Origin: Prorocentrum cordatum
Lineage: Eukaryota; Sar; Dinophyceae; Prorocentrales; Prorocentraceae
Assembly: GCA_963575745.1 (NCBI GenBank)
Contig: CAUYUJ010017638.1
Location: forward strand, 1 to 64,000
DNA: 64,000 bases
Reading direction: 5' to 3'
The position numbers and the translations under genes are program-made. Below the pieces are notes generated by a model that was given only the letters and a program-made list of their open reading frames with translations, was not told the origin of the DNA and made no database searches. The stretch's first letter is position 1. Every line of letters starts with the position of its first letter. Of the stretch, positions 9,656 to 18,849 are shown one piece after another.

Positions 9656-10500
9656 GCAACCAAGGCCCCAGTGGCTGCGGTCGCATGCGGTTCCACCCTC
9701 CATTTCGGCACACTCCTGACACGTTTCGCGGCCCCAGGGGGGGGCTCCACTGAACGCCGCAGTGGCTTCGTTCGCATGCGGTTTCACCCCAAATTTCGGC
9801 GCACCCCTCAAACGTTTTGTGGCCCCAGGGGGAGCTCCAGCAAAGGCCCAAGTGGCTGCGTTCGCATGCGGTTCCACCCCTCATTTCGGCACACCCCTCA
9901 CACGCTTCGTGGGTGGCCCCATGGAGAGCTTCACCGAACGCCCCAGTGGCTGCGTTCGCATGCGGTTCCCATCCCCTCATTTCGGCACACCCCTCACGCG
10001 GTTCGTGGCCCCATAGAGAGCTCCACCGAAGGCCCCAGTGGCTGCGCTCGCATGCGGTTCCACTCCTTTCTTCGGCACGCCCTTCACAAGTCTCGTGGCC
10101 CCAGGGGGGGCTCCACCGAACGCCGCAGTGGCTGCGCTCGCATGCGGTTCCACCCCCCATTTCGGCACACCCCTCACACGTTTCGTGGCTCCATAGGGAG
10201 CTCCACCGAAGGCCCCAGTGGCTGCGCTGGCATGCGGTTCCACACCTCATTCTGGCACACCCCTCGCACGTTTCGTGGCCCCATAGGGGGCCCCACCAAA
10301 GGTCCCAGTGGCACTGCCCGCTTGCGTCCGCCACCACCCAGCACAGCCCTTGTTCCCTGCGCTTCGCCCGCCCAGAGCAGCGCTTCGTAGCCCTATAGGG
10401 AGCTCCACCAAAGGTCCCAGCGGCACCGCCCGCATGCGTCCGCCACCATCCTGCACAGCCCTTGCTCCCTGCCTGCGGTTCATTCCCGGAGAGCGCTCCG
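9656..10500. repeat. 90-bp satellite, about nine units
   Basis: The anchor CGCATGCGGTTCCAC recurs at about 9682, 9773, 9863, 9957, 10049, 10139 and 10229, with diverged units (CGCMTGCGTCC) near 10319 and 10431. Spacing is 90-94 bp. Long open frames exist on both strands because 90 is a multiple of three, but the 91, 92 and 94 spacings break the frame, so I do not call a gene. Related units recur at 59641-59865. Confidence 0.9.
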
Positions 10501-10643
10501 AGAGCTACAAGGTTTTAGAGTAGGAGCCGGACGGTGGTGGTGCCCGCCAGCAGCCCATCTCCGCCGGTCCACGATCCCCGCAGCGCCTCGCCCGACCCGG
10601 CAACGCGTCCGCAGCAATGCAGGATCGCTTCAGAAGGGTTTGA
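10501..10643 (+). repeat. N element fragment
   Basis: Contains GGTTTTAGAGTAGGAGCCGG, then GACGGTGGTGGTGCCCGCCA, typical of the N 5' half. It is truncated by the following inverted U2 copy. Confidence 0.75.
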
Positions 10644-11178
10644 CTGGGAACCGGCGGTAAACCGTCAACCAGGTTACCGCCGGGCACCTCGTAAAGCTCT
10701 TTTCCTGCACAGCGCTCCTCGGAACACATGAAGGAAGATTTTGAAGCGAGAGCCCGAAAATTCGAAAAAACACGATTTTTCGGTTTTCATCGAATCAATT
10801 CCTTCAAGTGTGATAACCTACGAATTTCACTGACCCACGCGGCATAACCGACTCTTCTTCCTCTCTTGCTGCCTGCTCACCGAAAAAGCTTATCAGATTA
10901 CGCAGACAAGCATTTTTTAATGTTGATACAGAGTCGGTTCCTCCAAGTGCTTCGATAGTAATACTGCACCTAGAGCCAGAAGAATTTAACCAGCAAGTGC
11001 GTCATAGCAAACTACAGGGAATGAAAATCCCACTTCCGAAAACGAAGTTCAAAATTTTGCATAAAGTGAAAAAAACCGACCCCAGGTTACCACATCCTCT
11101 CTTTTGGTCGGGCCGGCCAACTAGCTCTACCCTGCGCCGGAATTCCTCTTAGCTCTTTGCTGAAGAGCTCTACGAGGC
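10644..11178 (-). repeat. U2 + E element, inverted, with hairpin C
   Basis: On the plus strand it starts CTGGGAACCGGCGGTAAACC (inverted 3' end and hairpin C), runs through the U2 body in reverse and ends with an inverted E module (GAAGAGCTCTACGAGG). Confidence 0.8.
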
Positions 11179-11691
11179 ACCGAGCTATTTGCAGAGCGCC
11201 CACGCGTGCCTACACACGTGCAGGCAAGCATGGGGGCGTGCCTGGCAGTGCTTTCGAAGCCCTTCCGGGGGCCCCCACTAGCTTACAAGGAAAGATTTCC
11301 TGTCCCGGAAGGTTCCCGGAGAGCTCGCTGAGAGCTAAAGGGCTTAAGATTAGAAGCCGGGCGGTGGTGGTGCCCGCCAGGAGCTCCTCCGCCGCGCTCT
11401 AGGAAACCCCGCAGGGGTTCGTTCGGCCCGGCGACGTGTCCAGGAGAGCCCCGGCGAGCTTCCACGCGTGCCTGCGCGCGTGCAGGCACGCATGGAAGCG
11501 TTTCTGGCAGCGCATCAGCAGCGCGGCAGGGGAGCTTCCCAAAGCTCCCCAGGAAAGAATTCCCGTTCCCAAAAGGTCTCTTCGCTCTCCGGGTTTTTCC
11601 TGGAGAGCTTTCTGAAAGCCAGAGGGTTTTACATTAGAAGCCCGACGGTGGTAGTGCCCGCCAGCAGCCCATCTTCGCCGGTCCAGAATAA
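11179..11691 (+). repeat. Overlapping N element fragments
   Basis: An N body with a palindromic CCCACGCGTGCC region leads into further N starts (TTCCCGGAGAGCTCGCTGAG at about 11314 and a degenerate one, TTCCTGGAGAGC, at about 11606). No gene. Confidence 0.7.
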
Positions 11692-11938
11692 CTCGTGGAA
11701 CTTCCCTTAGCATGTTATTGCTGGAAGCTTAAGAGTAAAAGTAATACCTCGTAGAGCTCTTCGGCATCGATGAGCTAGAGGAATTTCGGCGCGGGGTGGA
11801 GCTAGTGCCTCGTAGAGCTCTTCGTCATCGATGAGCTAGAGGAATTCCGGCGCGGGGTGGAGCTAGTAACTCGTAGAGCTTCACTTAGCAAGTTATTGCT
11901 GGAAGCTTAAGAGTATTTCCGGCGGGCTGGAGAGCTAG
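11692..11938 (+). repeat. Head-to-tail run of D and E mini-modules
   Basis: After a D remnant, an E module ends CTAG at 11805, a second E ends CTAG at 11866 and a D module ends CTAG at 11938. Each is followed directly by T. D starts AACTCGTAGAGCTTC and has the internal hairpin AGCTTC...GGAAGCT; E starts CCTCGTAGAGCTC and has GAGCTAGAGG as its inverse. Confidence 0.8.
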
Positions 11939-12214
11939 TTGGCTCGAAAACTCCCGACGGAACTTTTGGTGACTTTTGCTCAGTTAAAAATTTGTTCTCA
12001 AAATTTGAACATTCGTTAGAGCTCTAATTTTTTTCCCCGTGATCTATGATCTTAGTGCGACTCGCCATCTTGATGTCAGCTCGATCGGGTGAATATTTCT
12101 ATGGAAAAGCACTGTGGCGGGATCGGTCGTTTCGAGTCATCTTTATACGCGTTGTCGGTATATTGAACTTAACTCGAGATAGAGGACAGCTACAGAGCTG
12201 GTAAGCACAGGTTA
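11939..12214 (+). repeat. S element, 5' part (split by N2)
   Basis: S leader and the start of the first monomer, ending ...GGTAAGCACAGGTTA. The same S element resumes at 12618 with TCGATTCGGAATTATCAGG. Confidence 0.85.
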
Positions 12215-12617
12215 TTCCCGGATAGTTCCTTGGAGAGCTGAGGGTTTTAGATTAGAAGCCGGCTGTGGGTGGTGAGGAGGACACGCCCACGCTCGCCGGT
12301 CCACGCTTGCCGGAGCAACTCGCCGGAGTTCGCAGCGTGTCCGGGAGCGTGGCTTCCTAGCGTTTCCCAATACGCGTGGCTCCAGGGTGCGCGAAGCGCT
12401 TCGGCAGAGCTTCGGAAGAGCTTCGGCAGTTCTTCCAGGCTCCTAGGCAGATCTTCCTTGCGCGCTTTGCAGGGCCCCACGCATCGTAAACGGCGCCCCT
12501 GCAAGCGTCTCCTGCGAGGTTTCCAGCGTCCCGCGCATCGTTTCAGGCGGCCTGGCAGAGGTCCCCGTGCGGCGTTCCGCGCTTCGCTTCGCTATCCTGG
12601 TTTTGGACGCTTACAAG
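12215..12617 (+). mobile_element. Complete N2 element inserted in an S monomer
   Basis: A 403-bp copy from TTCCCGGATAGTTCC to GACGCTTACAAG. Flanks join as GGTTA|TCGATTC, matching the uninterrupted monomer sequence (CTAATCGATTC elsewhere), so it lies between A and T without target duplication. A nearly identical copy is at 16423-16824. Confidence 0.85.
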
Positions 12618-13465
12618 TCGATTCGGAATTATCAGGCGCGTTCGTCTGTTCCATCCAGAGATCTGAACTCGGTCTGCTAGCTAAGCTAGGTCCGCAGACC
12701 TGTTCGTATTATTCGAGTGATCTTGACGGATGCTCTCTGCTTTCTGTACTTAACTCGAGCTATAGAACAGCCACAGAGCTGATACTCACAGAAACCGATT
12801 CAGAATGATCAGTCGCGCTTGTCTGTTGAATTCAGAGCTCTGAACTCGCCCTGCTGCCCGATCTAGGATCGCAAAACTATTCGTATTGCTCGAGTTATCT
12901 TGAAAGGTGCTGTCGGTTTTCTGCACTTAACTTGGGCTGTAGAGGGGGCTAGAGTGCCGCTGGTCACAGAAATCGATTTGTAGACATCAGGCGTCCGCTT
13001 TTCGACTCCACAGCTCGGAACTCCGTCTGCTGCCCGAACTAATTCTGCGAAACTATTTCGAGCTATCTGTCGGTTTTCTGCACTCAACTCGGGCTCTAGG
13101 GTGGGCCGCAGGGCTGGTAATCACAGCAATCGATTCGGAGACATCATACGCGTCTGTCTCTCGGATTCAGAGGTCTGAACTTGGTCTGATACTAGCTCGG
13201 TTGCCAAACTGTTCGTTTTGTTCGAGTCATCTTGAGAGATGCTGTCGATTTACGCACGTAACTCGGGCTGTATGGGGGGCTACAGAGCTCGTACAGGACA
13301 ATCCAGAAACATCGGGGGCGGTCGGCTGTTGCGTCGAGAGGTCTGAAATCACTTGGTCCGAAAAACTATTCGTTCTCTGCATTTTCTTCCACATTATATA
13401 TTGTCAGGAAGCTCTACGAGTTCCCCGGCGGTAACAAAGGTTGACGGTTTACCGCCGGCGCCCAG
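12618..13465 (+). repeat. S element, 3' part with hairpin A
   Basis: Remaining monomers, the trailer (GGTCCGAAAAACTATTCGTT, ATATTGTCAGGAAGCTC) and hairpin A ending CGCCCAG|T. Confidence 0.85.
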
Positions 13466-13801
13466 TTGGTCGAACCGGCGAGAAAGGAGAAAGTGGAAAC
13501 TTTCGGGTGGTTTCGCGAATATTTGAAAGATATTTGACAATTCATTTTGAGAAAGCAGATTTTTCGCACCTGTAAACGATTATGAGGGCCTCTCCGTCTT
13601 AATCTGAGCTCTGTAGGCGCACTTGTACTATCAAAAAACTCGGGGGAACCAACTCCTTGTCGACATCAAAAATATCAATGTTGAATTTTTCGAAAAATGC
13701 CCCAGAAGCTTTCTCTTTCGACTCTGAGCACTCTCACGCGTGGCAGGAGCTCTACGAGGTTCCCGGCAGTGACCAGGTTGACGGTTCACCGCGGGCGCCA
13801 G
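13466..13801 (+). repeat. U1 element ending in hairpin B
   Basis: Starts TTGGTCGAACCGGCG and ends CGGGCGCCAG|T. The left arm is mutated (CCGGCAGTGA), so this hairpin is slightly weakened. Confidence 0.8.
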
Positions 13802-14555
13802 TTCCCGGAGAGCTCTCAGAGGGCTAGACGGTTTTAGATTAGAAGCCGGACGGTGGTGGTGCCCGCCAGCAGCCCATCTCCGCCGCTCCACGATCCTCGC
13901 AGCGGCTCGCCTGTCCCGGCAGCGGGTTCGGAGCGCTTTCCATGTGTGCCTGCACTCGTGCAGGCACGCGTGGAGGCGTTCCTGGCCGCGCTTCAGCAGC
14001 GCTGCAGGGGAGTTCCCTAGAGCTCTCCAGGAAATACCTCGTAGAGCTTTTCGGTATCGATGAGCTAGAGGAAGCTAAAGGAATTCCGGCGCGGGGTGGA
14101 GCAAGTTCCCGGGGAGCTCTCTGAGAGCTAGAGAGTTTAAGATTACAAGCTGGGCGGTGGCGGTGCTCGCTAGCAGCCCATCTCCGCCGCTCCAGAATCC
14201 TCGCAGCAGTTCGTTCGAGCCGGCAGCTGGTCCGGGAGACCTGCTGGCAAGCTTTCACGCGCGCCTGCACGCGTGCCTGCACGCGCGCCTTCACGCGTGC
14301 CTGCACGCCTGCTGGCGCCCCCAAGAACTCCCCAGGAGGGGTTTCCGGTTTCTTAGGCTTCCTTCGCTCTTCAGGTACCTCGTAGAGCTCTCCGTTATCG
14401 ATGAGCTAGAGGAATTCCGGCGCGGGGCGGAGCTAGTAACTCGTAGAGCTTCCCTTAGCTAGCTGCTGGAAGCTTAAGAGTAATTCCGGCGCGCTGGAGA
14501 GCTAGTAACTCGTAGAGCTTCCCTTGGCAAGCTATTGCTGGAAGCTTGCGAGTAA
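13802..14555 (+). repeat. N, E and D modules in tandem
   Basis: N starts at 13802 and about 14108 (TTCCCGG(G/A)GAGCTC), E modules at about 14035 and 14376, and D modules ending CTAG|T near 14493 and onward. The D module at 14506-14555 is interrupted by the following N element. Confidence 0.75.
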
Positions 14556-14852
14556 TTCCCAGAAAGCTCGCTGAGAGCTAAAGGGTTTAAGATTAGAAGC
14601 CGGACGGCGGTGGTGCCCGCCAGGAGCTCTTCCACGGCGGTCCACAGGCCTCGCAGCGACTCCGGTGACCCGGCAACGGGTCCGGGAGAGCTTCCGGCAA
14701 GCTTCCAAGCGTGCCCGCACGCGTGCAGGCACGAATGGAAGCGTTCCTGGCAGCGCGTCAGCAGCACTGCAGGGAGAGCCCCCAGAGCTCTCCAGGAAAG
14801 ATTTCCCGTCCCCGAGGGTGTCTTCGCTCTCCGGGTTTTGCACGCTACCAAG
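14556..14852 (+). mobile_element. Complete N element inserted in a D module
   Basis: A 297-bp copy from TTCCCAGAAAGCTCG to GCACGCTACCAAG. Its flanks rejoin as GAGTAA|TTCCGGCGCGC, the normal D sequence, so the insertion is between A and T with no duplication. It contains the ACGCGT-rich imperfect palindrome typical of N. Confidence 0.85.
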
Positions 14853-16048
14853 TTCCGGCGCGCTGGAGAGCTAGTTGGCAAGAAAAATCTCGACGGACCT
14901 TTTGGTGACTTTTTCCCGGAGAGCTCTCTGAGAGCTAGAGGGTTTTAGATTAGAAGCCGGGCGGTGGTGGTGCCCGCCAGAGGCCCATCTCCGCCGCTCC
15001 ACGATCCTCGCAGCAACTCGCCCGACCCGGCAGCGTGTCCGGGAGAGCTTCCGGCATGCTTCCACGCGTGCCTGCAGGCGTGCAGGCACGCATGGAAGCG
15101 ATCCTGGCAGCGTTTCAGAGACGCTGCAGGAGTGCCCGCCGAGCCCCAGAACAGCTTCACGAGAGCTTCTGTGGGCTTGCCAGGAAGGCATTTCAGTTCC
15201 CGGAGAGCTCTCTGAGAGCTAAAGGGTTCTAGATCAGAAGAAGGACGGTGGTGGTGCCCGCCACCAGCCCATCTCCGCCGCTCCACGATCCCCGCAGCAA
15301 CTCGCCCGAGCCGGCAGCGGGTCCGCAGCAATGCAGGATTGCTTTAGACAGGTTCCCGGAGAGCTCGCTGAGAGCTAAAGGGTTTAAGATTACAAGCCAG
15401 ACGGTGGTGGTGCCCGCCAGCAGCCCATCTCCGCCGGTCCACAATTCTCGCAGCAGGTCGTTCGAGCCGGCAACTGGTCCGGGAGAGCTTCCGGCAAGCT
15501 TCCACGCGTGCCCGCACGCGTGCAGGCACGCGTGGAAGCGTTTTTGGCAGCGCTTCGGAAGCGCTGCGGGGGAACCCCAAGAGCCCCAGAAGAGCTTCAC
15601 GCGAGCTTCCGTGGGCTCGCCAGGAAGGTTCCCGGATAGCTCCTTGGAGAGCTAAGGGTTTCAGAGAAGAAGCCCGAGGTGGGTGGTGAGGGGGACACGC
15701 CCACTTCTGCCGGTCCACGATCCTCGCAGCGAGTTGCCGGAGGTTGCAGCGGGTCCGGGGGCGTGGCTTCCTAGCGTTTCCCAATACGCGTGGCTCAAGG
15801 GTGCGCGAAGCGCTTCGGCAGAGCTTCGGCAGAGCTTCGCCAGTGCTCGCAGGCTCCTAGGCAGAGGTGTCGTGGTAGGTTTCACAGAGCCCCGCGCGTC
15901 GTAAAAGACGCCCTCGCAGGCGTCTCCTGCGAGGTTTCCAGCGCCCCACGCATCGTTCCAGGCGGCCTGGCAGAGGTCGCCGTGCGGCGCTTTGGAGCGC
16001 TCTGCGCTCCGCGCCTTGCCTCGGCCTCGCTATCCGGGTTTTGGACGC
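14853..16048 (+). repeat. Tandem N copies and one N2 copy
   Basis: After the D remainder and an S-leader scrap, N starts lie at about 14914, 15198 and 15354, and an N2 start at about 15628. The N copies are 3'-truncated and run directly into the next start. The N2 copy ends CTATCCGGGTTTTGGACGCT and joins an E module. Confidence 0.75.
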
Positions 16049-16422
16049 TAGAGCTCTTCGGCATCGATGAGCCAGAGGAATTCCGGCGCGGGGTGGAGCT
16101 AGTTAGCCGACCCGGCCTTAAGAGACAAAGTAGTGACTTTGGGTCGGTTTTGCTAAGATTTGAAAGATATACCTCGTAGAGCTCTTCGGCATCGATGAGC
16201 TAGAGGACTTCCGGCGCGGGGTGGAGCTAGTTGGCCCAGCCGGCCGAGGCGGACAATGTGACAACTTTTGGGTGGTTTTGCGAATATTTGAAAGATATTT
16301 GATAATTCATTTCGAGAAAACAGATTTTTAGCACCTGTAAACGACTATGAGAGCCTCTCTGTCTTAGTATGAGCTCCGTAGGCGCACTTCTACTACCAAA
16401 ACACTTTGGGGAACCAACTTCA
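16049..16422 (+). repeat. Two E + U1 copies, the second split by N2
   Basis: An E/U1 copy is cut after about 120 bases by a second E/U1 copy at 16170. The second is interrupted at GAACCAACTTCA by N2 and resumes at 16825. Confidence 0.8.
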
Positions 16423-16824
16423 TTCCCGGATAGCTCCTTGGAGAGCTGAGGGTTTTAGATTAGAAGCCGGCTGTGGGTGGTGAGGGGACACGCCCACGCT
16501 CGCCGGTCCACGCTTGCCGGAGCAACTCGCCGGAGTTCGCAGCGTGTCCGGGAGCGTGGCTTCCTAGCGTTTCCCAATACGCGTGGCTCCAGGGTGCGCG
16601 AAGCGCTTCGGCAGAGCTTCGGAAGAGCTTCGGCAGTTCTTCCAGGCTCCTAGGCAGATCTTCCTTGCGCGCTTTGCAGGGCCCCACGCATCGTAAACGG
16701 CGCCCCTGCAAGCGTCTCCTGCGAGGTTTCCAGCGTCCCGCGCATCGTTTCAGGCGGCCTGGCAGAGGTCCCCGTGCGGCGTTCCGCGCTTCGCTTCGCT
16801 ATCCGGGTTTTGGACGCTTACAAG
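16423..16824 (+). mobile_element. Complete N2 element inserted in U1
   Basis: A 402-bp copy from TTCCCGGATAGCTCC to GACGCTTACAAG. The U1 flanks rejoin as ACTTCA|TGTCGACAC, as in uninterrupted U1 copies (compare ACATCATGTCGACACC near 60968). Insertion is between A and T, no duplication. Confidence 0.85.
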
Positions 16825-16970
16825 TGTCGACACGAAAAAAATCATGTTTTTCCTTTTTCGAGAAATGCTTCCAGAAGCTCTCTCTTTCGACTCTGAGCAC
16901 TCTAACGCGTGGAAGGAGCTCTACGAGGTTCCCGGCGGTTACCAGGTTGACGGTTCACCGCCGGCGCCAG
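16825..16970 (+). repeat. U1 remainder with hairpin B
   Basis: TGTCGACACGAAAAAAATC onward, then GAGCTCTACGAGGT, a hairpin B copy with one mismatch (GGCGGTTA) and GGCGCCAG|T. Confidence 0.8.
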
Positions 16971-17244
16971 TTTGACAATTCATTTTGAGGAACCAGATTT
17001 TTCTCACGTGTAGTGGGTTATGCCGCGTCTGCCAGTTAAATTTCTAAGTCCGTAGCTGAAGTATTACTATCGAAAGACTTGCAGGAACCGATTTTGGATG
17101 GAAATCGAAATATCTTGATTTTTCGATTTTTTCGGCTCTCGCTTCAGAAGCTTCCTTGATGTGTTCCGAGGAGCGCTGTGCAACGAAAGAGCTCTACGAG
17201 ATACCCGGCGGTAACCTGGTTGACGGTTTACTGCCGGTTCCCAG
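16971..17244 (+). repeat. U2 fragment with hairpin C
   Basis: Contains GTGGGTTATGCCGCGTCTGC and ends with a hairpin C copy carrying one change (TTTACTGCCGG) and GGTTCCCAG|T. Confidence 0.75.
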
Positions 17245-17640
17245 TTTTCCGGTGCGTGTTCTCTTTGCTCTCCGGGTTTTGGACGCCACCAAGTGCGATG
17301 AAGCTCTGCTGGCGCCCGAGGGGGGTTTGACAAAGAATTACAGGAAGACATGCGTCCACACGTGCCTGCACGCGTGCAGGCACGCATGGGGGCGCGCCTG
17401 ATAGTACCACGTAGAGCTTTTCGGCAAGATGAGCTAAGGGGAATTCGGGCGCAGGTGGAGCTAGTAACTCGCAGAGCTTCCCGTAGCAAGTTATTGCTGG
17501 AAGCTAAGAGTAATTTCGGCGCGCTGGAGAGCTAGTTGGCAAGACAAATCTCGACGGAACTTTTGGTGACAAACTCGTAGAGCTTCCCTCAGCAAGTTAT
17601 TGCTGGAAGCCAAGAGTAATTGCGGCGCGCTGGAGAGCTA
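17245..17640 (+). repeat. N 3' fragment, inserted palindrome and D modules
   Basis: An N 3' end (GCTCTCCGGGTTTTGGACGC, CACCAAG|T) is followed by a palindromic N core near 17350, a degenerate E module and two D modules. Confidence 0.65.
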
Positions 17641-18175
17641 GTTGGCAAGAAAATCTCGACGGACCTTTTGCTGACTTTTGGTCGGTTGAACATTTTGTTC
17701 TTAAAATTGAACAGTTTGTTAGAACTGTAATATGTTTTCCCGTGATATTCGATCTTATTCCCGCTCGCCATCTTGATCTTAGCTCGATCGGGTACCTTTT
17801 ACTGCCAGAAGCAGGCAGGCGGGATCGGCCGTTTCGAGTCATCCACATACGCGCTGTCGGTTTTCTGACCATAACTCGAGCTTCAGGACAGCTAGAGGGC
17901 CAGTAAGCACAGCACAATGTAGAATGATCAGGCGCGTTCGCCTGTTGGACCCAGAGACCTGAACTCGGTCTGCTAGCCAAGCTAGGTTCAAACCTATTCG
18001 TATTATCTGAGTCATCCTGACAGACGCTCTCGGTATTTTGTGTTTAACTCGAGCTGTAGGGCAGCTACAGAGCTCATAAGCACATAAATAGATTGAAATC
18101 ATCAGAGGCGTTCGTCTGTTGAATCGAGCGCTCAGCCGAGCTAGAATCGCGAAACTATTCGTATTGTTCGAATCA
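17641..18175 (+). repeat. S element split by an inverted N
   Basis: S leader and two to three monomers ending TTGTTCGAATCA. It resumes with TCTGAAAGATACTGTCG at 18502. Confidence 0.8.
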
Positions 18176-18501
18176 CTTGGTAGCGTCCAAAACCCGGAGA
18201 GCAAAGAGAGCACGCACCGGAAAACCTTCCTGGCGGGCCCACGGAAGCTCGCGTGAAGCTCTTCTGGGGCTCTTGGGGGATCCCCCGCAGCGCTTCCGAA
18301 GCGCTGCCAAAAACACTTCCACGCGTGCCTGCACGCGTGCGGGCACGCGTGGAAGCTTGCCGGAAGCTCTCCCGGACCAGTTGCCGGCTCGAACGACCTG
18401 CTGCGAGAATTCTGGACCGGCAGAGATGGGCTGCTGGCGGGCACCACCACCGTCCGACTTGTAATCTTAAACCCTTTAGCTCTCAGCGAGCTCTCCGGGA
18501 A
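18176..18501 (-). mobile_element. Complete N element, inverted, inserted in an S monomer
   Basis: A 326-bp copy reading CTTGGTAGCGTCCAAAACCC to GAGCTCTCCGGGAA on the plus strand. Flanks rejoin as TTCGAATCA|TCTGAAAGA, equivalent to the common monomer sequence TTCGAGTCATCTTGAGAGA. Insertion is between A and T with no duplication. A truncated N sits at the same monomer position at 31978. Confidence 0.85.
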
Positions 18502-18523
18502 TCTGAAAGATACTGTCGCTTTC

Positions 18524-18849
18524 TTCCCGGAGAGCTCGCTAGGAGCTAAAGGGTTTAAGATTAGAAGCCAGACGCCGGTGGTGCCCGCCAGCAGCCCATC
18601 TCCACCGGTCCAGAATCCCCGCAGCAGGTCGTTCGACCCGGCAGCGGGTCGGAGAGAGCTTCCGGCAAGCTTCCACGCGTGCCCGCACGCGTGCAGGCAC
18701 GCGTGGAGGCGTTTTTGGCAGCGCTTCGGAAGCGCTGCGGGGGGGGCCCCAAGATCCCCAGAAAAGCTTCACGCGAGCTTCCGTGGGCTTGCCAGGACAG
18801 TGTTCCGGTGCGTGTTCTCTTTGCTCTCCGGGTTTTGGACGCTACCAAG
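18524..18849 (+). repeat. N element
   Basis: TTCCCGGAGAGCTCGCTAGG to TTTTGGACGCTACCAAG, with the ACGCGT-rich palindrome in the middle. It is followed immediately by the first N2 of the array. Confidence 0.85.

Noticed and set aside
9417-10390. Opposing 306- and 289-residue frames with 30-residue repeats over the 90-bp satellite
   Set aside because: Both strands are open for the same arithmetic reason, and unit spacings of 91, 92 and 94 break the frame between units.
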